Shown piece after piece: positions 34,632 to 46,115 of a DNA stretch of 64,000 nt. Numbering within the stretch: the first letter of the stretch is position 1; each line of letters opens with the position of its first letter. The position numbers and the translations under genes were made by a program. The stretch is from Cordilura impudica (Eukaryota > Arthropoda > Insecta > Diptera > Scathophagidae): NCBI GenBank assembly GCA_963682025.1, contig OY821518.1, positions 30,045,991-30,109,990 on the forward strand, written 5' to 3'. The notes under the pieces are model-generated. The model saw nothing but the letters and a program-made list of their open reading frames with translations. It was not told where the DNA came from and did not search any database.

Positions 34632-35170
34632 ATGCCAAGAAGTGTTCATGGTAACATTGGCCGGCATTTTCAGGATGCAACGCAGCATCGAAATGTTGCA
34701 ACACGTAGAACGGAAGAGGAAAGTGCTATTGGAAGGGAATCAGTTCGACCAGAATGGTTGGAAATCGTGCGTGACAGTCAGAAGAGATAAACGAAGCACA
34801 CAATGAGCAACAATGATTGAGAAGAAGAGAAGTTCGTGCTCGGCAAAGTGATGAAGCCAGATCACATTGTGCGATTTTTGAATGACAACGTGAATACAGG
34901 TGAACATTGAGCATGCACCCTTTCGATATGAACCCAACTTTCAATACAGTTCGATATGAACCCTTTCGATATGAACCCAACATTCAATACAGTTCGCACA
35001 CATCGGTTCAATTCGGCCAGATGTCTGTCGTTTGTGAGCATTGCAATGCAGTTATATTTGAGAAAGAACCGCCAGGATTGTGTTGCGTGGGCGGAAAGGT
35101 GAAATTGCCAAATTTCTGCCACCACCAGAGCCTTTATGCACGCTGCTTTACGGTGAATTCCTTAATTCGA
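34632..35170 (+). pseudogene. RepHel N-terminal region remnant
   Basis: The start MPRSVHGNIGRHFQDATQHR lies at 34632 and runs to a stop at 34788-34790; the frame then breaks (RRREVRARQSDEARSHCAIF). A later frame reads FDMNPTFNTVRYEP, QFGQMSVVCEHCNAVIFEKE and PPGLCCVGGKVKLP, the conserved CxxCxA...PGxCCxxGKV motif before the Helitron-like N domain. A 39-bp unit (CCCTTTCGATATGAACCCAA at 34919 and again at 34958) is duplicated. The HUH (Rep) motif that should follow is deleted. Confidence 0.85.
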
Positions 35171-35179
35171 ATTAAAGTT

Positions 35180-35555
35180 GGATCTGTCATCCTTATGCTC
35201 CGAAACTATGTAATGGAACCCGACTGATTGTGACGAAATTAATGAGTAATGTGATAGTGGCAAGGATTTTGAATGGGTGGTTCAAGGGAGATGCTTAATT
35301 CCGCGAATTCCCTTGACTTCAACCGATTTGACGTTCCAGTTCAAAGGTGTTCAGTTCGCAGTGAAACTTGCATTTGCGATGACAATAAATAAGTCACAAG
35401 GACAGTCCCGGGAAGTGTGCGGTATAAAACTGAAAATGTCATGCTTTTCACACGGCCAGCTATATGTTGCGTGTTCCCGAGTTCGAAACCGTCCTCACTA
35501 TTCATTTACGTTCTGGAGCAGAAAACAAAAAATGTTGTATATCGTGCAGCATTAA
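35180..35555 (+). pseudogene. RepHel PIF1-like helicase C-terminus remnant
   Basis: Frames read [35 protein letters not shown], then after a frameshift [20 protein letters not shown] and [32 protein letters not shown] and a stop at 35553-35555. [20 protein letters not shown] and GQLYVACSR are diagnostic of the last helicase motifs of Helitron-encoded PIF1. The Walker A and B region is absent. The join to the N-terminal remnant lies near 35165-35180. Confidence 0.9.
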
Positions 35556-35817
35556 ATTGATTACAATCATTGTTCTTTTCTTTTTTTTAACTAATACTTG
35601 ATTTTATTCTATTTTCGCCAAATGTTGGATGGGACGGGTCAGCTATCCGTATAATTATAAGATATTGAATCTAACTGAATTCGAAACGTGTTGTATTCAA
35701 ATTAGATTATTGCGTCATCTGTTAACGGTCGATAATTTTCGGTAAAAAAAAAAATTTGGAAATTATTTCAATAAAAAAAACTCTTTTGGACAAAGCGAAG
35801 TTTGCCGGGTCAGCTTG

Positions 35818-36029
35818 TCATATATAAAAAGCAGTAAAAAGGTTTGAGTTGATCTAGGCTGACTAAAGCGGAGTATAGGGAAATGGTTTCAGGTCTTAAA
35901 GCGGCTACATACTAATCTTATTGGGTATAGTGAATATTGAACTAATAAACTAAGCAACACTCTTAAGTACTAAGGACTCAAACTCAGGGAGGACCGGGAG
36001 TTAATGCGAATATACACCGCTCATTATCA
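35818..36029. other. Short spacer
   Basis: Nothing recognised between the Helitron and the LINE. Confidence 0.4.
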
Positions 36030-37760
36030 ATTATGTATTCAGATACCAGCGTGAAAACAAAACTTCCATTACTGATCTGCTACGTAAATTGGCGAGAACC
36101 GAATGTGCCAAAGTACTAACTAAAATGCAAAAAGTTTCTTTACAAACAGCGTATTCAAACTTCTGCCTTCTTTCTGTTTCTCTGGGCAGCAAGATATTTT
36201 GGTCATTTGTTAAAAGAGTAAATAGTAAGGATAGCTCTGCTTTGAATCACCAAATATTCACTTACATGGCTGATATTCACTGACCCCATTGAGCTGAACT
36301 TTAAAAAAAATCGTTTTTGCCGGATAGCGATCCACCACTGTTCATACTTGAAAGCGTCTCTTATGCTATACCTAAAATATTGTTCCGAGTCTGGCGCTGA
36401 AACAGTGTTCTTCAATGCTTGTTATTCTATTAGCCAACCTTTTCAGTTCTTCTTGCCGTGTCGGATTCTTTCCCTCTTGCTGGAAAGTTGGCAGTATCCA
36501 ACCAATTCCAAAACAGGGTGAAGTTAATTACCCTGCAAATTACCGTCCAATTGCAAACTGCTTTCAAAAGTGGGCATGATAAATTACCATCTTACTTCTT
36601 AATGATCGACAGTATGGCTTCCGTAGAAATCGTTCTACGGGAAACCTGTTAGATCCATTTTCTGTGCGCTTGAGTTGGTCCATTCACAACTTTGGTGATT
36701 GTTGAAAGTAAAGTCGTTGCTCTAGATATTTCCAAGGCTTACTGCATTTGGGGTCGATGTTGACTTTGCTCGATTTATATTGAGTTTGGGGTCGGTGTTG
36801 ACTTCTCTCGATTTATATCGAGTTTTCTCAGAGACCGCACAATACGTTTGTGATTGACGGGGTTTCATCCAATGAATTTCAGCTTAATTCATGGGTACCG
36901 CAAGGCTCTGTTCTCTCTCCTTCACTTTCTCTTATTTCTTGATAGCCTTCTATAGCAAACTTCCAATTCCCTCTACTCTAACTCAATTTAGGCCAACCTT
37001 TTTGAGGACGCAGACAAAAGGCGGACAGCGAATGAAGCACTTAATCAAGACCTGTTATAAATCTCCGAGTGGGGTAAAGCGAATAGGGTTACTTTTAACG
37101 TGCGAAAGAATCAATGTTAATTGTTAAAGCATAGGACCTTGGATTGAACAGTGTAGTCTGTATATATGTGTATATATATGTGTAGCATGAGAATTCAATG
37201 CGATGGCCGTTGGAACGGTCATAGTTTTCAAGTGTCGAAAGAAAGACTCAAGTGTCAGGGTCTTCTACTAAGAGCAAAAATTAAAGAAATCACTCCTGAT
37301 CTCCTTCAAAACTGACCAAACTCCCATATATATGCAGGAGCTTCAAAGTCGTCTATTTTGAAGGTACTCGATCATATTCAAAGGAAGACATTAATGCTCA
37401 GTAATGATAGTAGGCCATCCAACTCCATTGACTCATTGGAACATCGTCGAAATGTGGGTTTTGTTACATTGTTCTATAGGTACTACCATAGGAAATATTC
37501 TTTTGAGATTAGTGAATTCATTGCAAGAGTCAAAGTTTCAGTTCACTCTATCTGCTTCTCTAGTAGACCACTACAGTAGATCATTACAGCAGATCATTCG
37601 AAGTAGCCGTATGTGGCAAAAACTCCCCACAGAAGTCCTGAAAGTAAACAATCTAAAAACCTAAATCAAATAACCACAAGCTCTACTCACTCTTTCCACC
37701 TTCCCATAACCTTTGTTATGAGCATCACCTGAGTGGTGGTTAATAATTAAAAAAGACTAT
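36030..37760 (+). pseudogene. Non-LTR retrotransposon RT remnant (jockey/CR1-like)
   Basis: Across all three frames: FWSFVKRVNSKDSSA; DRQYGFRRNRSTGNLLDPF (fingers); VVALDISKA (palm motif A); FLRDRTIRLVIDGVSS, NEFQLNSWVPQGSVLSPS (motif B); then ISEWGKANRVTFNVRKNQC. Motif C (YADD) is lost in a degraded or deleted part near 36960-37000. The C-terminal tail keeps QRKTLMLSNDSRPSNSIDSL, LFYRYYH and MWQKLPTEVLKVNNLKT, typical of the region after RT in jockey/CR1 elements without RNase H. A 3' hairpin-like end (CACCTGAGTGGTGG) lies near 37730. Many stops and short deletions; long dead. Confidence 0.82.
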
Positions 37761-37861
37761 TAAAGTTTACGTAACATAATTCTGATGAAGATCTTAAAAA
37801 TTTGACTGGTGAAGGGAATAAAAACCGGATATTCGACGACAATCATAAGTCTCAATATGTT

Positions 37862-38055
37862 TTACACACTGAAAATAGAATCGCTTGGGCCATAGAATTT
37901 ATTACCAAACGACTTGCAATGAAGTTAATAATCGAATTTCGTTTTCGTTGTCATTCTTAACAGTAACTATTTCATCATAATTAAAAATTACCAGATTCAA
38001 AAATTCATTTATTTCACTTTAGAATAATTCGACTGCCAAATTTTCTGTGTGTAAC
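37862..38055 (-). mobile_element. MITE-G copy (inverted)
   Basis: On the plus strand it begins TTACACACTGAAAATAGAAT and ends AAATTTTCTGTGTGTAAC, giving terminal inverted repeats of GTTACACACAGAAAA type. Orientation is opposite to the neighbouring copy at 38060-38245. Confidence 0.6.
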
Positions 38056-38059
38056 ATCT

Positions 38060-38245
38060 CGAATGTTGTGTGTCTACTGAATTATTCTAAAATGAACAAC
38101 TGATTTTCAATTATATCAACAGAAATTTAATACTAACTTACAAGAAAATTCCTAACCTAATGAACCTGAAATTCGAATACTAAGCTTCATTGCAATTCGG
38201 TTGGCAATAAATTCGGTAGCCTCAATGAATCTGTTTTCTATATAT
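38060..38245 (+). mobile_element. MITE-G copy
   Basis: It shares CAACAGAAATTTAATA, TTCATTGCAATTCGGTTGG and AAATTCGGTAGCCTC with the copy at 1281-1513. Its right end is TCTGTTTTCTATATAT. The left terminus is diverged. Confidence 0.55.
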
Positions 38246-39802
38246 AAATATCAAGAAATTTAAATATCTCTAAAACAAGTTACCGATTTTTAGCCTATTT
38301 TGTCATCTCGTATTACCTTCTGCCAGAAGATAACAAAAGTACGATTTATCACAAACAATCATTATCGAAATACGCATAAATTGAGTTTTACAACGGAACC
38401 CTTTACCTTACACCAATCTCAACACAAATCCAAACTGCAGCCTATTTTGATGTAGGGTATAAGTTTTCACCCGCTGCATCTTCATTTAAAAAGGTTTTCA
38501 TTTTTTGCCAATACAGCAAAAATGCTGATTTTCCAACCTTAAATGGAAAAACGCGGATCTGACGTATGTCCATCAACAAAATGAGCTTTATCAGCAAATA
38601 TTTAAATGAACGTGTAACTTTAAGTGCAGGTGTCGGTGGAAAAAGCAGATACTGCGATGAGAAATTCGAGGACATTCGCTGGTAACCTTTTAGCAGGGAG
38701 TTGTTTTCTAATGGACAACAAAGACCAACAAAAATTCTTGATTTTTTATTAAGTTTTTCGTTTTATTTGTTCTAACTTTTATTTGGAAGGTGTAGAAATG
38801 TTTGTTTAAAAACAAATTATACATTAATGGTCAGTCCGTCTATTAGTGGGATGTTGTTTTTGTTTACTCGTATGTTACACGTAGCATGCTGGCGAGTGTG
38901 TACGAGTAAGATTGAAAATTTGTATCTTCGTAGGCGTTGCGTATGTTTTTTTTTTTTTTTTGGAGGTGCGGTCATTGCCTAAGGTTTGTTTGTTTTTAGT
39001 ACACCGATGTGTGAGTGCGCTTGTGTTTGTGAATAAATTAACATTAAATATAACTGTTTGTTTGTTTGTTTATGTTGCCTGTATTATTTCGATTTTGATT
39101 GCGTTTCATATGCAAATGCAATTTGACCATCATCATTGGTTGTTTTGTGTGTGTGAGCGAGTGTGTGTTTGTGTTGATGGTGTTGGTCATTCAAACGAAG
39201 TTTCCATCAAACATTATTAAAATGTCAAATGGGCGGTCAATTTTCCATTTCAGGGTTTATTTACTTAACCAAATAACATTAACTGTTAGGAGTCATTCGA
39301 GTGTAAAAATTACAATTGTAATTAAAACAGAATGTTGAATTAACTATTGAGAAAAAGCATGAACAACATGATAATTAAAAAAAAATTCTGCAAATTGCAG
39401 CAAATTTTTCGTTAAAGTAAATGTGCTTATGTCTTTACTTTAATTAAAGTAGAAACAATTCATATTGTGCCTGAATAATTTCTAACTTAATTGAAAAATT
39501 TTTATAAGATTGTCATGTAGTTCTGGAAGAGATGAAATGATTTATGAAGACTAGATAAAAAAAAAGTTCGATCATAATCAAAATTTATTTAGTTTCTGAA
39601 GTAAAATAAATATTATTTCAACATTTCTTATTTTTATTCATAGCGCTAAGGGGTAATTCCATGCAAAGGTCCACCTTACGTCCAATTTTAAAATTTTAAT
39701 TTAAATAATTGATATTGATACCATTTCAAAGAAAAGTGCATGAAAATATGACGACAATAGCTTGCTAGATGTATTTTTGCATATTTTTGTAGCTTCTATT
39801 TA
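38246..39802. other. No gene seen; GT-rich tract near 39000-39190
   Basis: GTTTGTTTGTTT and TGTGTGTGTGAGCGAGTGTG low-complexity tracts occur here. Cys/Val-rich ORFs over them have no domain. A 77-codon minus-strand ORF near 38442 is of ordinary complexity but unrecognised. Confidence 0.45.
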
Positions 39803-40576
39803 TACCCTATACCACTATGTGGTTTGGGTATAATGACTTTGTGCTGCTGTTTGTAACAACCAAAAATATTTGACCTAGACCCATCTTTAATTATACCGAT
39901 CGAATCAGAATCAGTTTCTGAGTTGATTTAACAATGTCCGTCCGTCCGTCCGTCCGTCCGTCCGTCTGTGTGTCCATGTAAAGCTTGTAATCAAACTGCA
40001 GGTCGCAAATATGAATATATTTTGATGAAATTTAGTATATAAGCTTTTAGCGGCCATGGGATGAACGCTATTGAAATTGGTGAGAATCGGTTAATGTTCA
40101 GACCTAGCCCCCATACAAATTACCCATATGAAATCGACATAAATTGCCATAAGATCCAAATTGTCATATAGATCTTACTCAAATTGGGTTTGTATGCGTT
40201 CATTACATCCATTAATGAGTAGTCCAAAAATGATCCCTTTGACCCCATATAGAGCTGCTTCCCGATCTTCACTTAAATCTATTAAAAAACAAAAATATTG
40301 CACTTATTCTTCTCAAATTTTGTTTGTATATATTTTTGCAAAATACAAGAGACTTTACCAAACATGATCAGGATTGGTCCATTTTTGGACCAAGTCCCTA
40401 AGTAGATATAGCATCCGATATGAACTTTTCAAAAAAATTAATAAAAATCCCACTCAAATTTGGTTTTTGCTTATTTTCTATGTCCAGTTAGTTGGGCCTA
40501 AGAGATAGGGTCTCTAAACGCATGGTATAGGGTATCGTATAGTCGGTCTAGACCGACTATAATTTTCTTACTTGTT
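39803..40576 (+). mobile_element. HINE-A, complete
   Basis: It runs from ATACCCTATACCACTATGTG to the perfect palindrome TAGTCGGTCTAGACCGACTA and TTTTCTTACTTGTT. Eight CCGT units lie at 39937-39967. There is a small internal deletion relative to other copies (GATCCCTTTGACCCCATATA). Confidence 0.92.
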
Positions 40577-40921
40577 TTCCAGTAAGAAAGGAAACGTGTA
40601 ATTAAGTAATTTTGAAAATAAAGGCAATTTCATGTTTGTCACATTACAAAATAATTTTTTTTAATATAATTTAGATTAGAATTCATGTTTTTTATATGCT
40701 TTACTAATAAACTAGCTCTTATATTAACTATAAACAACTGTTTCTTATTTGTTTTACAAATAACTTCTTAGCTTTTCTGTGTTTCACAAACATCCCCTAA
40801 AATGTTGTTTGTTTGTTGTCATGTCTGTCACGACTGCTTTTTGCCCCCAATTATTATTAACAATAATACTTTCTTACTTTTTCTAATGGTAAATATGTTG
40901 GTCAGGTCCGTCTTCATAATT
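40577..40921. other. Spacer between two HINE-A copies
   Basis: About 345 bp, no recognised feature. Confidence 0.4.
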
Positions 40922-41752
40922 TACCCTGTACCACTATGTGGTTCGGGTACAATGACTTTGTGCTGCTGTTTGTAACAACCAAAAATATTTGACCTACACC
41001 TATCTTTAATTATACCGATCGAATCAGAATCACTTTCTGAGTTGATTTAACAATGTCCGTCCGTCCGTCCGTCCGTCCGTCCGTCCGTCCGTCCGTCCGT
41101 CCGTCCGTCTGTGTGTCCATGTAAAGCTTGTAATCAAACTGCAGGTCGCAAATATGAATATATTTTGATGAAATTTGGTATTTAATCTTTTATCGGCCAT
41201 GGGATGAACGCTATTGAAATTGGTGAGAATCGGTCCATGTTCAGACATAGCCCCCATACAAATGACCCCTATGAAATCAACATATATTGCCATAGGATCC
41301 AAATTATAATACAAATATTAGTTAAATTGGGTTCGTATGTATATATTACATCCATTAATCAGTAGTCCAAAAATGATCGCTATTGGACAACTTTTAGTCA
41401 TAGGCCCCATATAGAGCTGCTTCCCGATCTTCACTTAAATCTATCAAAAAACAAAAATAATGCACTAATTCTTCTCAAAATTTTGTTTGTATATATTTCT
41501 GCAAAATACAAGAGACTTTACCAAACATGGTCAGGATCGGTCCATTTTTGGGCCTAGTCCCCATATAGATATAGCATCCGATATAAACTTTTTCATATCT
41601 GCAGCCGAAAAAATTAATAAAAATCCCACTCAAATTTGGTTTATGCTTATTTTCTATATCCAGTTAGTTGGGCCTGAGAGATAGGGTCTCTAAACGCATG
41701 GTATAGGGTACCATATAGTCGGTCTAGACCGACTATAATTTTCTTACTTGTT
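40922..41752 (+). mobile_element. HINE-A, complete, with long CCGT tract
   Basis: It starts TACCCTGTACCACTATGTGG and ends with the perfect palindrome (TAGTCGGTCTAGACCGACTA) and CTTACTTGTT. The tetranucleotide tract at about 41055-41109 is the longest in the window. Its 3' end abuts a Helitron-B fragment. Confidence 0.92.
41055..41109. repeat. (CCGT)n microsatellite inside HINE-A
   Basis: About 13 uninterrupted CCGT units. Other HINE-A copies carry 3 to 11 units at the same position, so tract length varies between copies. Confidence 0.93.
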
Positions 41753-41941
41753 TTATGTATGCGTTAGTAGCAACTTTAAATGCAATTTACTCAAAACAAA
41801 GGGAAAAAATTAAAAATATGTAAATTTGAAATCGGCTAAAAAGAAATACCTTTCAAATATATACGATTGGTCAAAATCGGGATAAAACGGTAGAACAAAA
41901 CATCAGTCACAAGAAATCGCCTAGCCTATTAATATTATAGA
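41753..41941 (-). mobile_element. Helitron-B 5' half
   Basis: It retains TATGTATGCGTTAGTAGCAAC through CCTATTAATATTATAGA (5' end at 41941). The 3' half with hairpin and CTAG is missing at the junction with HINE-A. Confidence 0.8.
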
Positions 41942-42114
41942 TGTGAAGGTAAATCGTTCAACCAGTTTTTAAGTAAAATGCGTGCAATGAGGAGTGTGAA
42001 ATTTGGCATAGTTATAACTTATTTGGAGGAAAAGTGCAGAGTGATAAAATTTATGTATAATACGTGTAAGAAATATATTAAATTAAATAGTATAGAATAT
42101 TTAATATAGAATAT

Positions 42115-42465
42115 GCAAATCAATTTTAGACAATTCACAACCATCGCCTGTGCATTTATTATTGATGTACATTTTAATCGCCCTGTGTTTAATTGTCAAT
42201 AATATAAAATTGAATAGCATACTTTTAGGCTCTTGCAAAATTATTTATTGACAATCCCATTTATATTTCTTCCGTGTGTTTATCAAATATTTATAATGAA
42301 ATTTAATAAATTTTATTTAAAAATTTATAATTTAATGCATTTTTTTTTTCAAATGTTCATCAATTTTTTATAAATATAGATTATAAAAACATTGAAAAAA
42401 AAATTTAATGAAAAATAAAATTTCCTAGAATTTGCACTCGAGTTTCGAATGCTGGGCTCTGCTAG
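42115..42465 (+). mobile_element. Rearranged Helitron-B pieces ending in an intact 3' terminus
   Basis: At 42405-42465 the plus-strand 3' end is clear: AATTTCCTAGAATTTGCACT, hairpin CTCGAGTTTCGAAT, then CTCTGCTAG. Upstream are short Helitron-B pieces in both orientations (ATCAATTTTAGACAATTCAC at about 42120; AGCATACTTTTAGGCTC at about 42217). This suggests internal inversion or nested decay. Confidence 0.6.
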
Positions 42466-42599
42466 TTTGATGCAAAATTTCTTTGACATACAATGCGGCG
42501 AATTAAGGTGTCTAACAACCAGAAAGCGAAATTAACAATTATTTTACAAGTAAAAAACAAAACAGTATATAGCAGATAATGTCCGAAAACTGATGCAGA

Positions 42600-43000
42600 A
42601 TTGATAAACCAAGATCTCATTGAATTAGCCGCAGAGTCTGATAAATTCACTGAAAATGAAAATAATGATGAAACTAGCCCTGAATTTGGTTCTTCTAAGC
42701 TAAAAAATCTTTTATAAATGGCTCATGATTTGATCAAGTTTTCAACTGATAACGATCCTCTCGGAAATCGATAAGGCTTATTCGAATTTTCAGTAAAAAA
42801 GTAATTGGCATTATATGAAGAACTTTTTGAAGAACAGAAACGGAAAATAAGTAAAAGCGTGTAACAGATTTCTTTGAAATGGGCGAAGGTGATAAGTTTA
42901 ACGAAGATTATGTAGAGTCTACATTGTAGACGTTCACTATGACTAAGACTCACAAGACGAAAACTATGAAAAAGGTTTTGAAGATTAGCGATTTTCATTA
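42600..43000 (+). pseudogene. Tigger/pogo-like transposase C-terminus, copy 1
   Basis: Frames read INQDLIELAAES (about 42613), FGSSKLKNLL, MAHDLIKFSTDNDPLGNR, LYEELFEEQKRKISK, then VTDFFEMGEGDKFNEDYVES. The same C-terminal block occurs on the minus strand at about 62340-63130 (LINQDLIELAAESEN; RITDFFEMDEGDK), where it follows recognisable DDE_1 (Tigger/CENP-B-like) motifs. I assign this fragment by that internal comparison. It has several stops. It lies directly after a Helitron-B 3' end, so it may be a captured or flanking fragment. Confidence 0.6.
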
Positions 43001-43003
43001 AAG

Positions 43004-43797
43004 TATATATTATACCACTATGTGGTTTGGGTATAATGACTTTGTGCTGCTGTTTGTAACCACCAAAAATATTTGACCTTGACCCATCTTTTATTATACC
43101 GATCGACTCAGAATCACTTTCTGAGTCGATTTAACGATATCCGTCCGTCCGTCCGTCTGTGTGTCCATGTAAACCTTCTAATCAAACTACAGTTCGCAAA
43201 TATAAATATATTTTGATGAAATTTGGTACGTAAGCTTTTATCAGCCATAGAATGAACGCTACTGAAATTGGTGAAATTCGGTCCATGTTCAGACCTAGTC
43301 CCCATACAAATGACCCCTATGAAATTGACATAAATTGCCATAAGATCCAAATTATCATATAGATCTCAGTTAAATTGGGTTTGTATGTGTTTATTATATC
43401 CATTAATTAGTAGTCCAAAAATAATCCCTATTGGCCAATAATTAGTCATAGGCCCCATATAGAGCTGCTCCCCTATCTTCACTTAAATCTATCAAAAAGC
43501 AAAAATATTGCACAGATTTTTCTCAAAATTGGTTTGTATATATTTTTCCAAAATATAAGTGACTTTGCCAAATATGGTCAGGATTGGTCCATTTTTCGAC
43601 CTAGTCCCCATATAAATATAGCACCCGATATGAACTTTTTCATATCTGCAGCCAAAAAAATTTATAACAATGGCTCTCAAATTTGGTTTATGCTTATTTT
43701 CTATATCCAATTAGTTGGACTGAAGAGATAGGGTCTCTAAACCATGGTATAGGGTATCGTATAGTCGGGCTAGACCGACTATAATTTTCTTACTTGT
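43004..43797 (+). mobile_element. HINE-A, nearly complete
   Basis: 5' end TATATTATACCACTATGTGG (first bases diverged), three CCGT units, and a palindrome with one mismatch (TAGTCGGGCTAGACCGACTA), then CTTACTTGTT. It encodes the family ORF on the minus strand (43114-43350). Confidence 0.9.
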
Positions 43798-43995
43798 TTT
43801 GTATATTTTTATGAACAGTAAAAAACTTTTACTGTATAACATTGGCCTAGAAAGATCACTTAAAGTCATGTATGTCACTATGCAATAAGCCTAAGGTGGT
43901 TTACTATATATGAATATAACTCTTAAATAAACATTAGGATATATCACGGAGCGAATAGCAATTATTCGAATTTCACTGCGGCTCTAAGCTAGATC

Positions 43996-44710
43996 TGTGC
44001 AAAGTTAGCTCCCCATTTTTGGAAATAAAATTTTTTTTTAATTGTTCTGAATTGTTCTAGGATTGTTCTACAATGTTCCAAAAGAATGAGTTTCTAAAAT
44101 GAAATTTGTACCGGTAAATCGAAAAAAACTAATTTTAAGCTTTGTCCCCCACTTTTGGGAAAAAAATTTGACGGTTGTTCTAGCTGTTCTAAACATTGTT
44201 CGAAAATAGATATGTCGCAAACCGTAACGTATTTTGAAATTTTTTTTTTTTGTTCTTTTGTGATTTTTGTATTTTTTTCTTTTTTTGTGATTTTTGTATT
44301 TTTTTTTTTTTTTTTTGTTTTTTTGCGATTTTGGTATATTTTATGTTTCTTTTTTGTTTTTGTATTTTTTTTTTTTTGTAATAACTATATATATTTTACA
44401 TTAAGGTGCCATTCATGTATGAAAGAAATTTTGAAATCTGTACATTAACTTTTGTGTTGCATAAAAATATTGATATCGTTTAATATATCTATTTTGGTAC
44501 AATGTATAGAACAACTAGAACAACCGTCAAATTTTTTTTTCCAAAAGTGGGGGCGAAGTTTAAAATCCATTTTTTTTTTTTTTTTCAATTTACCGGTACA
44601 AATTATATTTTAGAAACTCATCGTTTAGGAACATTGTAGAACAATCCTAGAACAATTCAGAACAATCTCAAAAAATTGAATTTCAAAAAATGGGGGTCTA
44701 ACTTTGCACA
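43996..44710. mobile_element. Foldback element with arms of about 210 bp
   Basis: The left arm (43996-44235) starts GTGCAAAGTTAGCTCCCCAT. The right arm (44497-44710) ends ATGGGGGTCTAACTTTGCAC. Arm pairs include TTGTTCTAGGATTGTTCTAC with its complement, TTTGTACCGGTAAAT with ATTTACCGGTACAAA, and TTTGACGGTTGTTCTAG with its complement. The loop (about 260 bp) is T-rich low complexity. There is no ORF of note; it is a non-autonomous DNA element or MITE of unknown superfamily. Confidence 0.78.
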
Positions 44711-45054
44711 CTCAAACATTTTGAGAAATTAATCAAATAATTAAATTTAAAAAAAAAATGTAATTTTACTAAATCTATTTTTTTTTTTTTAATTGATTTC
44801 ATTCTATATTGTATAGATATGAAATATATTTTGTTTGTATCCATACTGTATTTGTATAATATCAAATTTTCAATAGTCATACATTTTTCAAAAGAAATTC
44901 AATTATTATTTTACATTGATTGATAAATTATTGCAAGGGGAAAGAAATAAAAAAAAATAATATGTGTGGAACGATTTGCTCTGTTCATTTTCGGGAAATT
45001 TACTTAACATTAAATTTTTTTTATTGGCGTTTTTTAATAATTATTTTTATTCCT
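44711..45054. other. No gene seen
   Basis: AT-rich spacer. Confidence 0.4.
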
Positions 45055-45344
45055 CCCAGATTGGAGACCCCATAAAGTATATACATTCCTATTAAAAGAA
45101 CAAACCGAGTCGATATAGCGATGTCAGTCTGTCCATCTGGACATACATGATAAATTATATGATAATATTGTTTGTACTAATTTCGAGTAGGTTGGTATTT
45201 AAAGTGGGGTAAATCGAGCATCACTGTGCCAATATATGGCGTCAAATATAAAGACACCTCTAAAATATATTAAAAATTCGGTGTATATATTATAAAAATT
45301 TAGTATTAAATCTAATTTTTAATAAATCTAGATATTAATGTATA
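45055..45344 (+). mobile_element. HINE-H 5' fragment
   Basis: GACCCCATAAAGTATATACA, GAGTCGATATAGCGATGTC and AGTCTGTCC are the mini-me-like core also seen at 18660-18760 and 60630-60720. It runs into a Helitron-B at 45345; no H-type 3' end follows. Confidence 0.6.
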
Positions 45345-45838
45345 GTAGCAGAGCCCAGCCCTCGAAATTTGAGTGCAAATTCTAGGAAATTTTATTTTTT
45401 CATTTAATAAATAATTTGGTAAGAGCCTAAAAGTATGCTAACCTTTTTTAACTCATTCACATTTAACACTTTTAAATAGAATTGATTAAATTTCTTTAAA
45501 AATATTTGTTGAACACACAGAAGATATAAAATTTAGTTTATCAATAAATAATTTTAAAGGAGTATGCTAATCAATTTTAGCCAATTCACAATCCAACACA
45601 GGGCTTTTGATATTTATAATGATCACACACACACACGGTATGTGTTTTACGTATGTGTTAGTAGCAACTTTAAGTGACCCTTACTCCAAAAAAAATGTTC
45701 CAGACGGTACAAATCTGTAAATCTGGTGGACAGCTAAAAGAAATTCCTTTCAAATGAGGTATGTTTGTTCAAAAGCGGTTATCCACCACAGTTTTTATAT
45801 CGGTCACAAGAAATCGCCTTGCCTATTAATATTATAGA
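45345..45838 (-). mobile_element. Helitron-B, expanded internal region
   Basis: 3' end GTAGCAGAGCCCAGCCCTCG with hairpin CTCGAAATTTGAG at 45345 (GTAG in place of CTAG). 5' end CCTATTAATATTATAGA at 45838. About 100 bp of extra internal sequence near 45420-45560 includes a second AGTATGCTAA block. Confidence 0.83.
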
Positions 45839-45898
45839 TGTAAAACCGCTTTTCTGTTCTTATTTTTTTTTTTTGTGAAATAATGCAAGTTTCTCATT

Positions 45899-46115
45899 AT
45901 ACATACCACTATGTGGTCAGGGTATAATGACTGTTCTTATGTTCATAACTACCAAAAATGTTTGACTTAGACCCATCTTTTATTAAACCGATATAGCGAT
46001 GTTCGTCCGTCCGCCTGTCCGACTGTGTGTCCATATTAATCTTGTAATCAAACTACAGGTCGCAAATATGAATATGTTTTGATGAAAATTGGTATATAAG
46101 CTTCTGTTGGCTGTA
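45899..46115 (+). mobile_element. HINE-A 5' fragment
   Basis: TATACATACCACTATGTGGTC through GAAAATTGGTATATAAGCTT. It stops at about 46115 and is followed by 264 bp of non-repeat sequence, then an inverted HINE-A. Confidence 0.8.

Larger units (their letters stand above)
33456..35817 (+). mobile_element. Autonomous-type Helitron, internally deleted
   Basis: The 5' end reads TCTATATATATAAAAATGAA, a Helitron-type start after an A. The 3' end reads AAAGCGAAGTTTGCCGGGTC followed by AGCTTG, where CTAG is expected (CTTG at 35814-35817). The 5' region (33640-34260) holds about five diverged units containing GTGTGAGTTCAT and ATGGGCGGRATCGG. Protein remnants are the Helitron N-terminal region (34632-35170) and the PIF1 helicase C-terminus (35180-35555). 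The HUH replication-initiator domain and most of the helicase are missing, so the element is non-autonomous by deletion. Confidence 0.88.

Noticed and set aside
34726..35125. Minus-strand ORFs over the Helitron N-terminal remnant
   Set aside because: Shadow frames; the plus strand carries recognisable Helitron motifs.
39001..39220. Cys/Val-rich ORFs around 38912-39338
   Set aside because: They cover GTTT and GTGTGT low-complexity tracts and have no domain or splice context.
44155..44448. Phe/Val-rich 97-codon ORF
   Set aside because: It lies in the T-rich loop of the foldback element; low complexity only.
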